Positions 45,767-54,353 of a stretch of 64,000 nt of DNA are shown piece by piece; positions within the stretch are counted from its first letter, which is position 1, and every line of letters starts with the position of its first letter. The position numbers were made by a program, and so were the translations under genes. The notes under the pieces are model-generated. The model searched no databases, was not told the origin of the DNA, and saw only the letters and a program-made list of their open reading frames with translations. This DNA comes from CAZDET01 sp964504335 (lineage in GTDB: Bacteria; Bacteroidota; Bacteroidia; Chitinophagales; Saprospiraceae): assembly GCA_964504335.1 (NCBI GenBank), contig CAZDET010000013.1:1-64000 (forward strand), written 5' to 3'.

Positions 45767-46507
45767 TTAGCCGTAAAGCTCAAAAACACATTGCTGCGAC
45801 TCGTAACCCAGCTTATTGGTCAGGTTATCAATGGCTTCGTCGATCATTTGCCGCCAGCCACAGAGGTAGAAGCGCCGCCCGGGCTCCGGCTCGGGATAGG
45901 CCTCCTGGTAAATCTGATGCACATAGCCGGACACTACGGGAAAATCAAAATCCGCCGGATTCAGGGAAGGCTCCCTGGAAAGGGCCACCGAATAGGAAAA
46001 TCCGGGCATTTCCCGAAGCAACGTTTCGAATTCCTCCCGGTAGAGAATATCCTCCTCGCGCCGGCAACCGAAGATCAGGTGAATTCCCCGGTGGGCAATT
46101 CCCTGTTCGTGGATGTATTGAATCATGGAGCGAAAGGGTGCTACGCCCGTACCGGTGCAAATGAATACCAACTCTTGCTCGATCGATTGGGGCAGCGTGA
46201 AGGTCCCGTCGGGCCCTTTGAACCGAATCGTCGATCCCACGGCTACTTCTTCAAACAGATAGCGGGTGCCGGCTCCTTGTTCCAATTGGACGATGCACAA
46301 CTCCAGCTCGTCCGCTTTCGGAGGACTGGCAATGCTGTAGGAACGCCAGCGCTCAAGGCGCTTCTTTCCGATGGGTAAATCCATCGTAATAAACTGGCCG
46401 GCCTTGAAATCGAGCGTGCTGGCTTCCGAGGGCTCCAGCCAAAATCGCCGGACGCTCGGGCTCGCTGTTTCTATCTTGGTTATGGTTCCATCGTACCACT
46501 TGGGCAT
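45767..46507 (-). CDS. Ferredoxin/flavodoxin-NAD(P)H reductase
   Basis: This 246-residue FAD-dependent oxidoreductase has the FAD motif R-W-R-S-Y-S-I-A-S (R-x-Y-S), then the NAD(P)-binding G-T-G-V-A-P-F and F-G-C-R-R-E-E-D, and C-G-W near the end. It moves electrons between NAD(P)H and a small iron-sulfur or flavin protein. It lies 13 bases after the GHMP kinase gene and 61 before nfu in the same operon. The physiological partner cannot be read from the sequence. Confidence 0.9.
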   Translation of the reverse strand: MPKWYDGTITKIETASPSVRRFWLEPSEASTLDFKAGQFITMDLPIGKKRLERWRSYSIASPPKADELELCIVQLEQGAGTRYLFEEVAVGSTIRFKGPDGTFTLPQSIEQELVFICTGTGVAPFRSMIQYIHEQGIAHRGIHLIFGCRREEDILYREEFETLLREMPGFSYSVALSREPSLNPADFDFPVVSGYVHQIYQEAYPEPEPGRRFYLCGWRQMIDEAIDNLTNKLGYESQQCVFELYG

Positions 46508-46520
46508 TGATGTGTACTTT

Positions 46521-47441
46521 TTAATAATCAGAGGAACGGAATAGCATCTTATCGTAGGTCATAACCAGCGAATACCCCTTTTCGTTGAAGTAGCGGCGCG
46601 TTTCCTGCTCCGGCCACGGACTGAGAGCCACGGCAAAGTCGCCGCCCCACGCACCAAGGCTTTTCACGGCACCGGGAAAATCGGAGAAATAACGATCCTG
46701 GATGGGAGTCGCCGCCAGCATGCGCCCCACGTGCTGCTCGTGTTCCCGAAGGATGTCCGTTGCTTCGTCCAGGTCGTCAGTGCGCACCAACGCCATCGTC
46801 AGGGCACTGATGTGGTCGATATCGACCTCGGCAACTGTCTGCTCGCGGTAGCGCCGGATTCCCTCCCGGCTATCCTGCTTCCGCCCCTGATAGACAAAGT
46901 AGATCGCAGACCGAAACAACGGCTCCCACGGTATCTCCACGAATTGCCGGCGCTGAAACAAGATCGGCTGACGGGCGCCGGCACAAGCTACGTCGTAGCC
47001 GGAACCGCCAAAAGCGCGGTCGAGCAGAAAATAAGCATCTACTTTCAGGTATTCAGCTACGAGATACACGAGGGTAGAACTCGTTCCTAGCCCCCATTCG
47101 CGCGGGAAGTCCAGTTTGGTGCGAAACCGCCTGGAGCGCAGGAGCTCGAAATCCGCCCCGAGTTCTAACGCAGCCGATAGCAAGTGCTCCAGCCGCTCCG
47201 CAGTATCCGGATCGGAAGCCTCCAGACGTTGAAATCGATGATCCATCGCCAGCCACCGGGCCGAAAACCAGCAATTGCCGTTTACATCTTCGCTCTCCCA
47301 GGAGGTTTCCGTTAGGCTGTTGGTGGGAGTAACTTCGAGTTGCTGCCCGTAGATGGTAGGGATGGCCAGCGCCAGGGCTCCATCCAGAATACAGTATTCG
47401 CCGGTGAGCAGTAATTTTCCGTTCGCACGCAATCGGATCAT
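46521..47441 (-). CDS. GHMP kinase (GYDIA type), probable mevalonate pathway kinase
   Basis: This 306-residue protein has the N-terminal L-L-L-T-G-E-Y strand, W-G-L-G-T-S-S-T-L as the ATP loop, and the G-S-G-Y-D-V-A motif that names the GYDIA subgroup. Such Bacteroidota kinases lie with HMG-CoA reductase and probably phosphorylate mevalonate or phosphomevalonate. It is 11 bases after the HMG-CoA reductase gene. Which step it performs is not certain. Confidence 0.88.
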   Translation of the reverse strand: MIRLRANGKLLLTGEYCILDGALALAIPTIYGQQLEVTPTNSLTETSWESEDVNGNCWFSARWLAMDHRFQRLEASDPDTAERLEHLLSAALELGADFELLRSRRFRTKLDFPREWGLGTSSTLVYLVAEYLKVDAYFLLDRAFGGSGYDVACAGARQPILFQRRQFVEIPWEPLFRSAIYFVYQGRKQDSREGIRRYREQTVAEVDIDHISALTMALVRTDDLDEATDILREHEQHVGRMLAATPIQDRYFSDFPGAVKSLGAWGGDFAVALSPWPEQETRRYFNEKGYSLVMTYDKMLFRSSDY

Positions 47442-47452
47442 CGAGTGCTATC

Positions 47453-48829
47453 CTATTCTTGCGCGCGGCAGGCCTGCAAAAATTCCCGTACGGCCTGGTA
47501 CGACACACTGATGTCGGAAAAATGGGCGGCCGCCTTCTTGCTCTCGCCTTCCGTAGCGTTGAGGTGTTGCAGAATGTTCATCAAGTGCATTTTCATATGC
47601 CCGCGCTGGATTCCCGTGGTGACGAGGCTGCGCACGGCGGCAAAATTCTGCGCCAGCCCGGTGGCAGCCACGATCTTCATCAGGTCGGTTGCGCTGGGAT
47701 GCCCGAGTAGTTCCAGCGAGCGCTTTGCCAGTGGGTGGAGGCGCGTGAGGCCGCCGACGGTCCCGACGGCCAGGGGCAGATCCATCTCAAATCGGAACAG
47801 CCCATCCTTTACCGTACAGTTGCTCAGCGAGCGGTATTTACCGTCGCGGGCCGCGTAGGCGTGGGCACAGGCTTCGACCGCCCGGAAGTCGTTGGCAGTG
47901 GCCAGAATGACCGCGTCTACTCCGTTGAGGATGCCTTTATTATGGGTAACGGCGCGGTAGGTATCTTCCTGGGCAATGCGTACGGCCAATCGGAACTGCT
48001 CGGTGAAAGTGGCAATGTTGGGATCGTTTGGCGGCCCCAGATGATCGACCGGGCACTCGACCCAAGTGCGCACGAGGCAGTCGGGCGTGTAGTTTGACAA
48101 AATGGCCATAATGACCGTGACCCGGCGCTCTCCCTCCTGCAGGTCGGGCGTTTGGACGGCCCAGTCTGTCAGGGTTTTTCCGAATTGCTCCAGGACAGAA
48201 TTGATAAAATTGGCCCCCATGCTGTCGCAGGTCTCGAAGGTGGCCAATAGTTGAAAATAGTCGGGAGCGACCTCCGGTAAATGACGCCACTTGATATCGA
48301 GGATGCCGCCGCCGCGTTTGCGCATATTGGCGGTCAGCTCGTCGGATTCCTGCTTTAACCGTTGTTTCAATCCGGGCAGGAGGGCTTCCATGCGTTGGGG
48401 GGAGCCGCTCCAGCGGAAGTGCAACTGCCCGAGCTTGACTGTCTGGATCACTTCGGCACGAAACCCACCGCGTTTCGACCAATACTTGGCCGCCGCAGAG
48501 GCCGCCGCCACGACGGAGCTCTCTTCGATGACCATCGGCACGGCGTACACCTGCCCGTTCACCACCATATTCGGAACGAGCCCGAAGGGCATCGGAAAAT
48601 TGGCAACGGTATTCTCACTGAACCCGTCCAGGGTGCGTTGCAGCTCGCCATTTGGGTGCTGAAACGAGCTTAACTCGTCGATCACTTCTTCGGGCTGTTC
48701 GAAATACTGTTCCGAAACCCAGGCCAACTTGTCGGCCTTGCTCATCTTGGAGAATCCGTCGACTAACTTGTCGTGTTTGTTCAATGTTGGATTCACGGAC
48801 CGAGTCCTTGCTTGATTGGTAGATTTCAT
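47453..48829 (-). CDS. Hydroxymethylglutaryl-CoA reductase, class II
   Basis: This 458-residue class II enzyme interconverts HMG-CoA and mevalonate. Family motifs are F-S-E-N-T-V-A-N-F-P-M-P, E-E-S-S-V-V-A-A-A-S with the catalytic Glu, N-G-V-D-A-V-I-L-A-T-A-N-D with the Lys/Asp region, and G-G-L-T-R-L-H-P. Although class II is often called degradative, the neighbours (IDI-2 and a GHMP kinase) show a biosynthetic role for isoprenoids. A later start (about 28 residues on) is possible. It is separated by 1 base from IDI-2. Confidence 0.93.
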   Translation of the reverse strand: MKSTNQARTRSVNPTLNKHDKLVDGFSKMSKADKLAWVSEQYFEQPEEVIDELSSFQHPNGELQRTLDGFSENTVANFPMPFGLVPNMVVNGQVYAVPMVIEESSVVAAASAAAKYWSKRGGFRAEVIQTVKLGQLHFRWSGSPQRMEALLPGLKQRLKQESDELTANMRKRGGGILDIKWRHLPEVAPDYFQLLATFETCDSMGANFINSVLEQFGKTLTDWAVQTPDLQEGERRVTVIMAILSNYTPDCLVRTWVECPVDHLGPPNDPNIATFTEQFRLAVRIAQEDTYRAVTHNKGILNGVDAVILATANDFRAVEACAHAYAARDGKYRSLSNCTVKDGLFRFEMDLPLAVGTVGGLTRLHPLAKRSLELLGHPSATDLMKIVAATGLAQNFAAVRSLVTTGIQRGHMKMHLMNILQHLNATEGESKKAAAHFSDISVSYQAVREFLQACRAQE

Positions 48830-48830
48830 A

Positions 48831-49856
48831 TTATCGGATCCGCAAAAAGGCGGTAGCTAATTCAAGTCCCCGCAACTGGGCCTCCACAAACTGGCGGAGG
48901 TGATCGTAGTCTTCGCGCGCATGGCGCAGGAAGGCAGACGCTTTTCCGTAAATAGCGGGAAGCTGGATTTTGTTGATATAATAATAGCCATCGAGATAGT
49001 TTCGCACCCCTCCGCTCACGATAATCTGCCGGCAGCGCACCCCTTCTCCCAATTCGACAACAAGGTCATTGACCTGCTGTACCATCTGCTCGGCGGTATG
49101 CCCTACGAATGCCAATTGGCTGTAGATCAGCTGTTTTTCGGGATCGTTGCGCAACAGCTCCAATTTGGAGAAGTTGGTGCCGCCGCTGGCGGCAAAGTCA
49201 ATTGCGGCAATCGGTAGCTGCAGAAGTACGCGAAGGCTCTCGCGGCCCATCCCCTGGCCCACTTCCTTCACGATGATGGGCAGCGCGGGATAAGCCTCGA
49301 TCAACTGCTCGATCGTATCAATCGGAGGTTGCCGAAAGCGGTCGCCCTCCGGTTGGAGCCATTCCTGCAGCGGGTTGACGTGGACGATTAGGCCATCCGC
49401 CTTCAGCAACTCCAGCATTTCCGGAATGCGTTCCTCTTCCTTGTTGAACAGCAACTCTTCTATCTGAGCAATACCCAGGTTGGCAAACAAGGGAAAGTCA
49501 TCACCCAGGAGGTGACGTACGTCGAAATCGGCCAAGCGGTCCTTACCGTAAAGCAACGACCGACAGCTGCCCAGGCCCATCCCCATGCCAAACTCCCCGC
49601 AGGCCCGAGCCAGGTTGTGATTGATCGTTTGCGCCATTTCCGTACCGCCGGTCATACTGCTCACCCACACAGGTGCCCGCAACGTTTTCCCGAGAAAGGG
49701 TATCGCCGGCAGGCTGCCGGGTGCCGGGTGGGCGGCCAGCAACGGTTCGTAGGAAAACCGCTGGTCCAACTCCCCGCTCGCAATTTGCGAGCTGAAGGCC
49801 AACTCGATGTGGTCTTGTTTGCGCGTTTCGGCCGTCGGATCCGTATCGTTCGACAT
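48831..49856 (-). CDS. fni: Isopentenyl-diphosphate delta-isomerase, type 2
   Basis: This FMN- and NADPH-dependent isomerase of IPP and DMAPP is 341 residues long from the chosen ATG. Motifs are R-K-Q-D-H-I-E near the N-terminus, S-S-M-T-G-G, H-V-N-P-L-Q-E, V-K-E-V-G-Q-G-M and a glycine-rich S-G-G-T-N flavin site. The frame continues upstream to 49973 with residues unlike the family, so I use 49856. It is the first gene of the minus-strand operon and is divergent from the ribosomal genes. Confidence 0.92.
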   Translation of the reverse strand: MSNDTDPTAETRKQDHIELAFSSQIASGELDQRFSYEPLLAAHPAPGSLPAIPFLGKTLRAPVWVSSMTGGTEMAQTINHNLARACGEFGMGMGLGSCRSLLYGKDRLADFDVRHLLGDDFPLFANLGIAQIEELLFNKEEERIPEMLELLKADGLIVHVNPLQEWLQPEGDRFRQPPIDTIEQLIEAYPALPIIVKEVGQGMGRESLRVLLQLPIAAIDFAASGGTNFSKLELLRNDPEKQLIYSQLAFVGHTAEQMVQQVNDLVVELGEGVRCRQIIVSGGVRNYLDGYYYINKIQLPAIYGKASAFLRHAREDYDHLRQFVEAQLRGLELATAFLRIR

Positions 49857-50063
49857 CTTCTTTAATTCCAATTCCCGCGTACTTATCATGATCGGACAAC
49901 ATTTGTGGATTGGTCTCCCAGCCAATTGGGCTGTTGCAGTAAAAGGGATCTGGCCCGGATTTTGTTCTTGCATCCACCTTCCCGTGCGGTCCTATCTCCG
50001 GAAGAAAGAGATCATCCACCGTTGTAGCCGTGCGAAATCTTCACTGTTTTCCAGTGATTTATG

Positions 50064-50086
50064 AAAATCCATCTTGGATTTTTTTA
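50064..50086 (+). terminator. Hairpin with T tract upstream of the rplM promoter
   Basis: AAAATCCA-TCT-TGGATTTT forms a perfect 8-bp stem followed by a T run, then A8. It precedes the promoter and may insulate the ribosomal operon from upstream transcription, or it is a bidirectional element. Confidence 0.5.
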
Positions 50087-50095
50087 AAAAAAAGC

Positions 50096-50126
50096 TTGTT
50101 TATCAATTCGCCGAGCAGTACCTTTG
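50096..50126 (+). promoter_or_regulatory. Bacteroidota-type promoter of the rplM operon
   Basis: TTG at 50096-50098, a 20-base spacer and TACCTTTG at 50119-50126 fit the TTG / TAnnTTTG consensus. The 5' leader is about 45-50 bases long. Confidence 0.88.
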
Positions 50127-50178
50127 CACCTGCTTTTAAAAAGCCATTCGGCTAACGAACCTATTAAAGCGCACGATT

Positions 50179-50622
50179 TTGGATACGCTAAGTTATAAAA
50201 CCTTATCTGCCAACAAGCAAACGGTCGAGCGCCGTTGGTATGTGGTAGATGCCGAGGGAGAGACCGTCGGCCGTCTGGCATCACGCATTGCCACGGTGCT
50301 CCGGGGCAAGCACAAGCCCTCCTACACGCCTCACGTCGATACCGGAGACAATGTCATTGTGCTCAATGCTGAAAAAGTCCGCTTCACCGGTCAGAAGGTG
50401 TCCCAAAAAGAATACATCCACCACACCGGCTACCCCGGTGGGCAGCGTAGCCGCACTGCCCGGGAAATGCTGGAAAAGCATCCCGAACGCGTGATCGAAA
50501 ACGCCGTGCGGGGTATGCTTCCCAAGAATAGCCTCGGCCGCCAGATGTTTAAGAAGCTCTTCGTGTACACGGGTGCCGAACACCCGCACCAGGCGCAGAA
50601 GCCGGAGGAATTTAAATTTTGA
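50179..50622 (+). CDS. rplM: 50S ribosomal protein L13
   Basis: This 147-residue L13 is recognised by W-Y-V-V-D-A-E-G-E-T-V-G-R-L-A-S, Y-T-P-H-V-D-T-G-D, H-T-G-Y-P-G-G and the V-R-G-M-L-P family motif. The start is a TTG; the D-T-L-S-Y-K-T beginning is the usual Bacteroidota L13 N-terminus, so the TTG is credible. It is the first gene of the rplM-rpsI-rpsB-tsf cluster. Confidence 0.97.
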   Translation: MDTLSYKTLSANKQTVERRWYVVDAEGETVGRLASRIATVLRGKHKPSYTPHVDTGDNVIVLNAEKVRFTGQKVSQKEYIHHTGYPGGQRSRTAREMLEKHPERVIENAVRGMLPKNSLGRQMFKKLFVYTGAEHPHQAQKPEEFKF

Positions 50623-50645
50623 CGAACGAGTAGTCTGCCAGTACT

Positions 50646-51035
50646 ATGGAAATGATCAATACCATTGGGCGAAGAAAGGCCTCCGTCGCGCGGGTGTACC
50701 TGACTCAGGGTCAGGGTAACATCCGGATCAACGGTCGCGACTTCAGGGAATACTTCCCCCAACCGCACATTCAGAACAAGGTGGTCGCCCCTTTCCAGGT
50801 CGTTGATGTCGATAACAAGATATACGACCTCACCGTCAATGTGGACGGTGGCGGCTTTAAGGGTCAGGCCGAAGCCATCCGCATGGCGATCAGCCGGGCG
50901 CTGGTCCATCTCAACCAGGATTTCCGCAAGCCCTTGAAAGACCAAAAGTTTCTGATGCGCGACTCCCGCGAGGTAGAACGTAAGAAATACGGTAAGCCCA
51001 AGGCCCGTAAGAGCTTCCAGTTCTCCAAGCGCTAA
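50646..51035 (+). CDS. rpsI: 30S ribosomal protein S9
   Basis: This 129-residue S9 has the T-I-G-R-R-K-A-S-V-A-R-V-Y start, G-G-G-F-K-G-Q-A-E-A-I-R-M-A and the basic tail K-A-R-K-S-F-Q-F-S-K-R that reaches the P-site tRNA. It follows rplM after 23 bases and is followed by rpsB, the normal Bacteroidota order. Confidence 0.97.
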   Translation: MEMINTIGRRKASVARVYLTQGQGNIRINGRDFREYFPQPHIQNKVVAPFQVVDVDNKIYDLTVNVDGGGFKGQAEAIRMAISRALVHLNQDFRKPLKDQKFLMRDSREVERKKYGKPKARKSFQFSKR

Positions 51036-51056
51036 TTTTTCGACAACCTCAAGAAA

Positions 51057-51782
51057 ATGGAAAGACCTACTTATAAAGAGTTGCTCGACGCCGGTGTACA
51101 CTTCGGGCACCTCAGAAAGAAGTGGAATCCCAAAATGTCGCCCTACATCTTCATGGAGCGGAAGGGCATCCACCTCATCGACCTCAACCGCACCGTCGAA
51201 GGATTGGAGCGCGCGGCAAATGCTATGCGGCAAATGGCCAAGGCGGGTAAAAAAATCCTGTTCGTTGCCACCAAAAAGCAGGCGAAGGAAATCGTCCGCG
51301 AAGGTGCCGAAAGCGTGGGCATGCCCTTCGTGATCGAACGCTGGCAGGGAGGTATGATGACCAACTTCAACACCATCCGCCGCTCGGTGCGCAAGATGCA
51401 GAACATCGAACGCATGCTCGGTGACGGTACGCTCGACAGCGTCACCAAAAAAGAACGGCTTACCCTGACTCGCGAGCACGAGAAAATGAATAAAGTGCTG
51501 GGAGGAATCGCCGGCCTGAACCGCCTGCCCTCCGCCATGTTTATTGTAGATATCGAACACGAGCACATCGCCGTTTCGGAAGCCCATAAACTGAACATTC
51601 GCACCTTCGGCCTCGTAGACACCAATGCCGACCCCAACAAGGTCGACTACCCCATTCCCGGAAATGACGATGCCTCAAAGGCCATCGCCATCATCACCAA
51701 CTACCTGGTAGATGCCATCCGGCAGGGATTGGAAGAACGCAAGGCCGCCAAGGCGGAAAAGGAGGCCACCGAAAAAGCGTAG
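51057..51782 (+). CDS. rpsB: 30S ribosomal protein S2
   Basis: This 241-residue S2 has the family signature L-D-A-G-V-H-F-G-H and R-W-Q-G-G-M-M-T-N-F, and ends in a K/E-rich tail. It starts 21 bases after rpsI. A repeat-rich spacer, which may form a hairpin, separates it from tsf. Confidence 0.97.
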   Translation: MERPTYKELLDAGVHFGHLRKKWNPKMSPYIFMERKGIHLIDLNRTVEGLERAANAMRQMAKAGKKILFVATKKQAKEIVREGAESVGMPFVIERWQGGMMTNFNTIRRSVRKMQNIERMLGDGTLDSVTKKERLTLTREHEKMNKVLGGIAGLNRLPSAMFIVDIEHEHIAVSEAHKLNIRTFGLVDTNADPNKVDYPIPGNDDASKAIAIITNYLVDAIRQGLEERKAAKAEKEATEKA

Positions 51783-51796
51783 TCCTCGTAAGTTCT

Positions 51797-51880
51797 TTAG
51801 TACGGTAGTACTTTAGATAGGTCCGAAAAGGACTAAAATCTAAAAGACCAACGTACTGAAAGACCAACGTACTACAGTAT
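51797..51880. repeat. Intergenic short repeats and imperfect hairpin between rpsB and tsf
   Basis: A 15-base direct repeat (AAAGACCAACGTACT) occurs at 51843-51857 and 51859-51873. On its left is a diverged inverted copy. TTTAGAT and GTCC pair with GGAC and ATCTAAA around a GAAAA loop (51812-51844). It resembles the heptameric tracts elsewhere in the window. Confidence 0.75.
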
Positions 51881-51918
51881 AGACACGCACAGCATTTTCA
51901 AACCCAAAATAAGTACCG

Positions 51919-52746
51919 ATGAGCGTATCGGCAGCCGATGTTAAACAGCTCCGCGAAATTACCGGAGCGGGTATGATGGATTGCAAGAAAGCACTCGCTG
52001 AGGCAGATGGAGACCAGGAGAAAGCGATCGAAATATTGCGCAAGAAGGGACAGAAAGTCTCTGCTAAGCGCGCCGACAATGAAGCGAAGGAGGGAGTGGT
52101 TGTTGCCAAAGTGAGCGACGACAAAAAGAAGGGCATCATTGTCAAAGTTAGTTGTGAGACCGACTTTGTATCCAAAGGAGATGATTTTATTGCGTTCGGC
52201 AATAAAATTGCAGACCTTGCCCTGAGCGAATTTCCCGCCACCAAGGAAGAACTGCTCCAACTGGATATGGACGGCCAAACCGTAGAGGCGCAAATCACCG
52301 AACTAGTCGGAAAGATCCGCGAGAAAATCGAACTTTCCGCCTACGAACGGCTGGAAGCTCCGCAGATTGCCCCCTACATCCACAGCGGATACCGGGCGGG
52401 CGTGCTGGTCGGTTTGAGCTCCGACAACGAGGCCTACTTCGATGCCGGCCGCGATGTTGCTATGCAGGTAGCCGCCATGCGTCCGATTGCCCTCGACAAG
52501 GACGACGTCGATGAAACCGTCGTCAATAAGGAAATCGAAATCGGCATGGAACAGGCCCGCCAGGAAGGGAAGCCGGAGAAAATGCTCGAAAAGATTGCCC
52601 GGGGTAAGCTCAACAAGTTCTTTAAAGAGAATACCCTGCTGCATCAGCAATTCGTCAAAGACAGTTCGAAATCGATTGCCTCCTATTTACAGGATCAGGA
52701 TAAAGAACTGACCGTCACGGCGTTCAAGCACGTCGAACTCGGCTAA
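51919..52746 (+). CDS. tsf: Elongation factor Ts
   Basis: This 275-residue guanine nucleotide exchange factor for EF-Tu begins with V-K-Q-L-R-E-I-T-G-A-G-M-M-D-C-K-K-A-L and contains S-C-E-T-D-F-V-S, the contact region for EF-Tu. It is complete and of normal length for Bacteroidota. A strong terminator follows the stop. Confidence 0.97.
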   Translation: MSVSAADVKQLREITGAGMMDCKKALAEADGDQEKAIEILRKKGQKVSAKRADNEAKEGVVVAKVSDDKKKGIIVKVSCETDFVSKGDDFIAFGNKIADLALSEFPATKEELLQLDMDGQTVEAQITELVGKIREKIELSAYERLEAPQIAPYIHSGYRAGVLVGLSSDNEAYFDAGRDVAMQVAAMRPIALDKDDVDETVVNKEIEIGMEQARQEGKPEKMLEKIARGKLNKFFKENTLLHQQFVKDSSKSIASYLQDQDKELTVTAFKHVELG

Positions 52747-52748
52747 TT

Positions 52749-52781
52749 AAAAAAGGCGAACCTTTCCGGTTCGCCTTTTTT
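52749..52781 (+). terminator. Rho-independent terminator after tsf
   Basis: Perfect 8-bp stem GGCGAACC/GGTTCGCC (52755-52775), with an A run before and a T run after, so it may work in both directions. Confidence 0.95.
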
Positions 52782-52796
52782 GTTTGTTGCCTGCGG

Positions 52797-52862
52797 TTTA
52801 AGGTTTACGGAATGCAACCGCCCCGAACAATAAACCGTAAGCAATAAACTATAAACAATAGA
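52797..52862. repeat. Period-7 repeat tract before pyrH
   Basis: From 52829 the words AATAAAC, CGTAAGC, AATAAAC and TATAAAC follow one another with a period of 7. A diverged inverted counterpart (GGTTTAAGGTTTACGG) lies at 52795-52810. Confidence 0.7.
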
Positions 52863-52896
52863 ACTATCTAACCAGCCCCTGAAAAAATCATCGCAC

Positions 52897-53637
52897 ATGT
52901 CGCTACGGTACCGCCGCATCCTGCTTAAGCTCAGTGGAGAATCCCTGATGGGTGATCAGAAGTTTGGCATCCATCCGGAGATACTGCGCCACTACGCCGA
53001 ACAGATCAAAGAATTGGTTGATATCGGTGTGCAAGTGGCCATCGTGATCGGTGGTGGTAACATCTTTCGCGGCCTGAGTGCCCACTCTTCCGGTATCGAT
53101 CGCGTGCAGGGCGATTACATGGGGATGCTGGCAACCGTAATTAACGGCATGGCCCTTCAAAGTGCACTGGAAGGAATGGGCGTATTTACCCGGCTCATTT
53201 CCGCCATCGAAATGAAGGAAATCGCCGAGCCCTACATCCGTCGCCGGGCCATTCGCCACCTGGAAAAGGGACGCGTCGTTATTTTCAGCGCCGGAACCGG
53301 TAGTCCCTACTTCACAACTGATTCGGCCGCAGCTCTTCGGGCCAATGAGATCGAAGCAGATGTTATTTTAAAGGGAACCCGGGTAGATGGCATCTACTCT
53401 GCCGATCCCGAAAAGTATCCCGATGCGATTCGCTTCGACCGGATTTCCTTCAAAAAGGTAATCAGCCTCGGCTTAAGCGTAATGGATATGACGGCCTTTA
53501 CCCTTTGCCGCGAAAACGACCGCCCGATCATCGTCTTCGATGTCAACGAACCGGATAACCTTCGGAAAATTATGCTGGGCGAACCGGTAGGTACCATCGT
53601 TACCTCCGAAGTCGAGGATACCGTCGACGCGTCCTAG
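52897..53637 (+). CDS. pyrH: UMP kinase
   Basis: This 246-residue amino acid kinase-fold enzyme makes UDP from UMP. Motifs are L-L-K-L-S-G-E-S-L, V-I-G-G-G-N-I-F-R-G and G-T-G-S-P-Y-F-T-T-D-S-A-A. It lies 115 bases downstream of the tsf terminator and so probably has its own promoter, although none is clear. Confidence 0.96.
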   Translation: MSLRYRRILLKLSGESLMGDQKFGIHPEILRHYAEQIKELVDIGVQVAIVIGGGNIFRGLSAHSSGIDRVQGDYMGMLATVINGMALQSALEGMGVFTRLISAIEMKEIAEPYIRRRAIRHLEKGRVVIFSAGTGSPYFTTDSAAALRANEIEADVILKGTRVDGIYSADPEKYPDAIRFDRISFKKVISLGLSVMDMTAFTLCRENDRPIIVFDVNEPDNLRKIMLGEPVGTIVTSEVEDTVDAS

Positions 53638-53642
53638 CCAAA

Positions 53643-54353
53643 TTATTCCGCCATCGCCATCGTAACGACGCTCAATCGGGTGCCTTCGACCGCGAGTAAT
53701 TGCTGCCCGGCCGCTTCCAAGGTAGCCCCCGTCGTCAGTACATCATCTACCAACAGCAGATGCTTTCCCCGCAGTGTTTCGGCTTTCTTTGGTGAAAGCC
53801 GGAAGGCTCCCTGAATATTCTCCTGCCGTTCTTCGCGGGATTTATGGGTCTGAGAAGCCCCATATTGTACCCGCTCGAGGACTCCATCCGCCACTGGGAT
53901 GGATAAAGCCGCTCCCAGGCCTTCGGCAAACCGAAGGCTTTGGTTAAATCCTCGTTGCCGCAGCTTGCGCGGGTGCAAGGGGACAGGAATTATGCTATCG
54001 ATCTCCGGAAAGTGGGGGCTGTGCCGCAATTGCTGACCGTACCGATAACCAATCGCCGTACCGATCTCTTGCCAACGGTGGTATTTCAGTTGATGAATGA
54101 GCTGCTGTGCCCGCCCCCCTCGTTGGAAAAAGTAATAAGCCGCTCCAAATTGCAACGGCAACCGCCCCCAAAACCGCTCGGTCAACCGATTTTCCGGCAG
54201 CAGGTGATAGCCGGTTTCGGGAAGTTGGTAGCAACAGCTCGTGCACAGGATATTCTGGATAGTTGGTGGCCGTTCCTGGCATACGGCACACAAATGCGGG
54301 AAAAATAAATGGAAAAAGGCCCCTCCCAAGGAGCGCAGTGTCGAAAAAGACAT
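53643..54353 (-). CDS. ComF-family phosphoribosyltransferase-like protein
   Basis: This 236-residue protein has an N-terminal zinc-ribbon (C-A-V-C-Q-E ... C-T-S-C) and a phosphoribosyltransferase loop L-L-V-D-D-V-L-T-T-G-A-T. P-V-P-L-H-P-R-K-L-R-Q-R-G-F-N-Q is the ComF signature. ComF is linked to DNA uptake in naturally competent bacteria; its role here is uncertain. It is convergent with pyrH (5 bases between the stops). Confidence 0.9.
   Translation of the reverse strand: MSFSTLRSLGGAFFHLFFPHLCAVCQERPPTIQNILCTSCCYQLPETGYHLLPENRLTERFWGRLPLQFGAAYYFFQRGGRAQQLIHQLKYHRWQEIGTAIGYRYGQQLRHSPHFPEIDSIIPVPLHPRKLRQRGFNQSLRFAEGLGAALSIPVADGVLERVQYGASQTHKSREERQENIQGAFRLSPKKAETLRGKHLLLVDDVLTTGATLEAAGQQLLAVEGTRLSVVTMAMAE

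Larger units (their letters stand above)
49857..50178. other. Divergent regulatory region between fni and rplM
   Basis: It contains the rplM promoter and a hairpin TCACTG/CAGTGA (50041-50057), next to the AAAATCCA hairpin listed separately. The promoter of the fni operon must lie in the left part, but no clean consensus is seen. Confidence 0.6.

Noticed and set aside
44899..46164. 421-codon plus-strand open frame
   Set aside because: Antisense to the nfu and reductase genes, whose motifs are clear; no family features in the frame.
50430..51587. 385-codon minus-strand frame
   Set aside because: Antisense to rplM, rpsI and rpsB.
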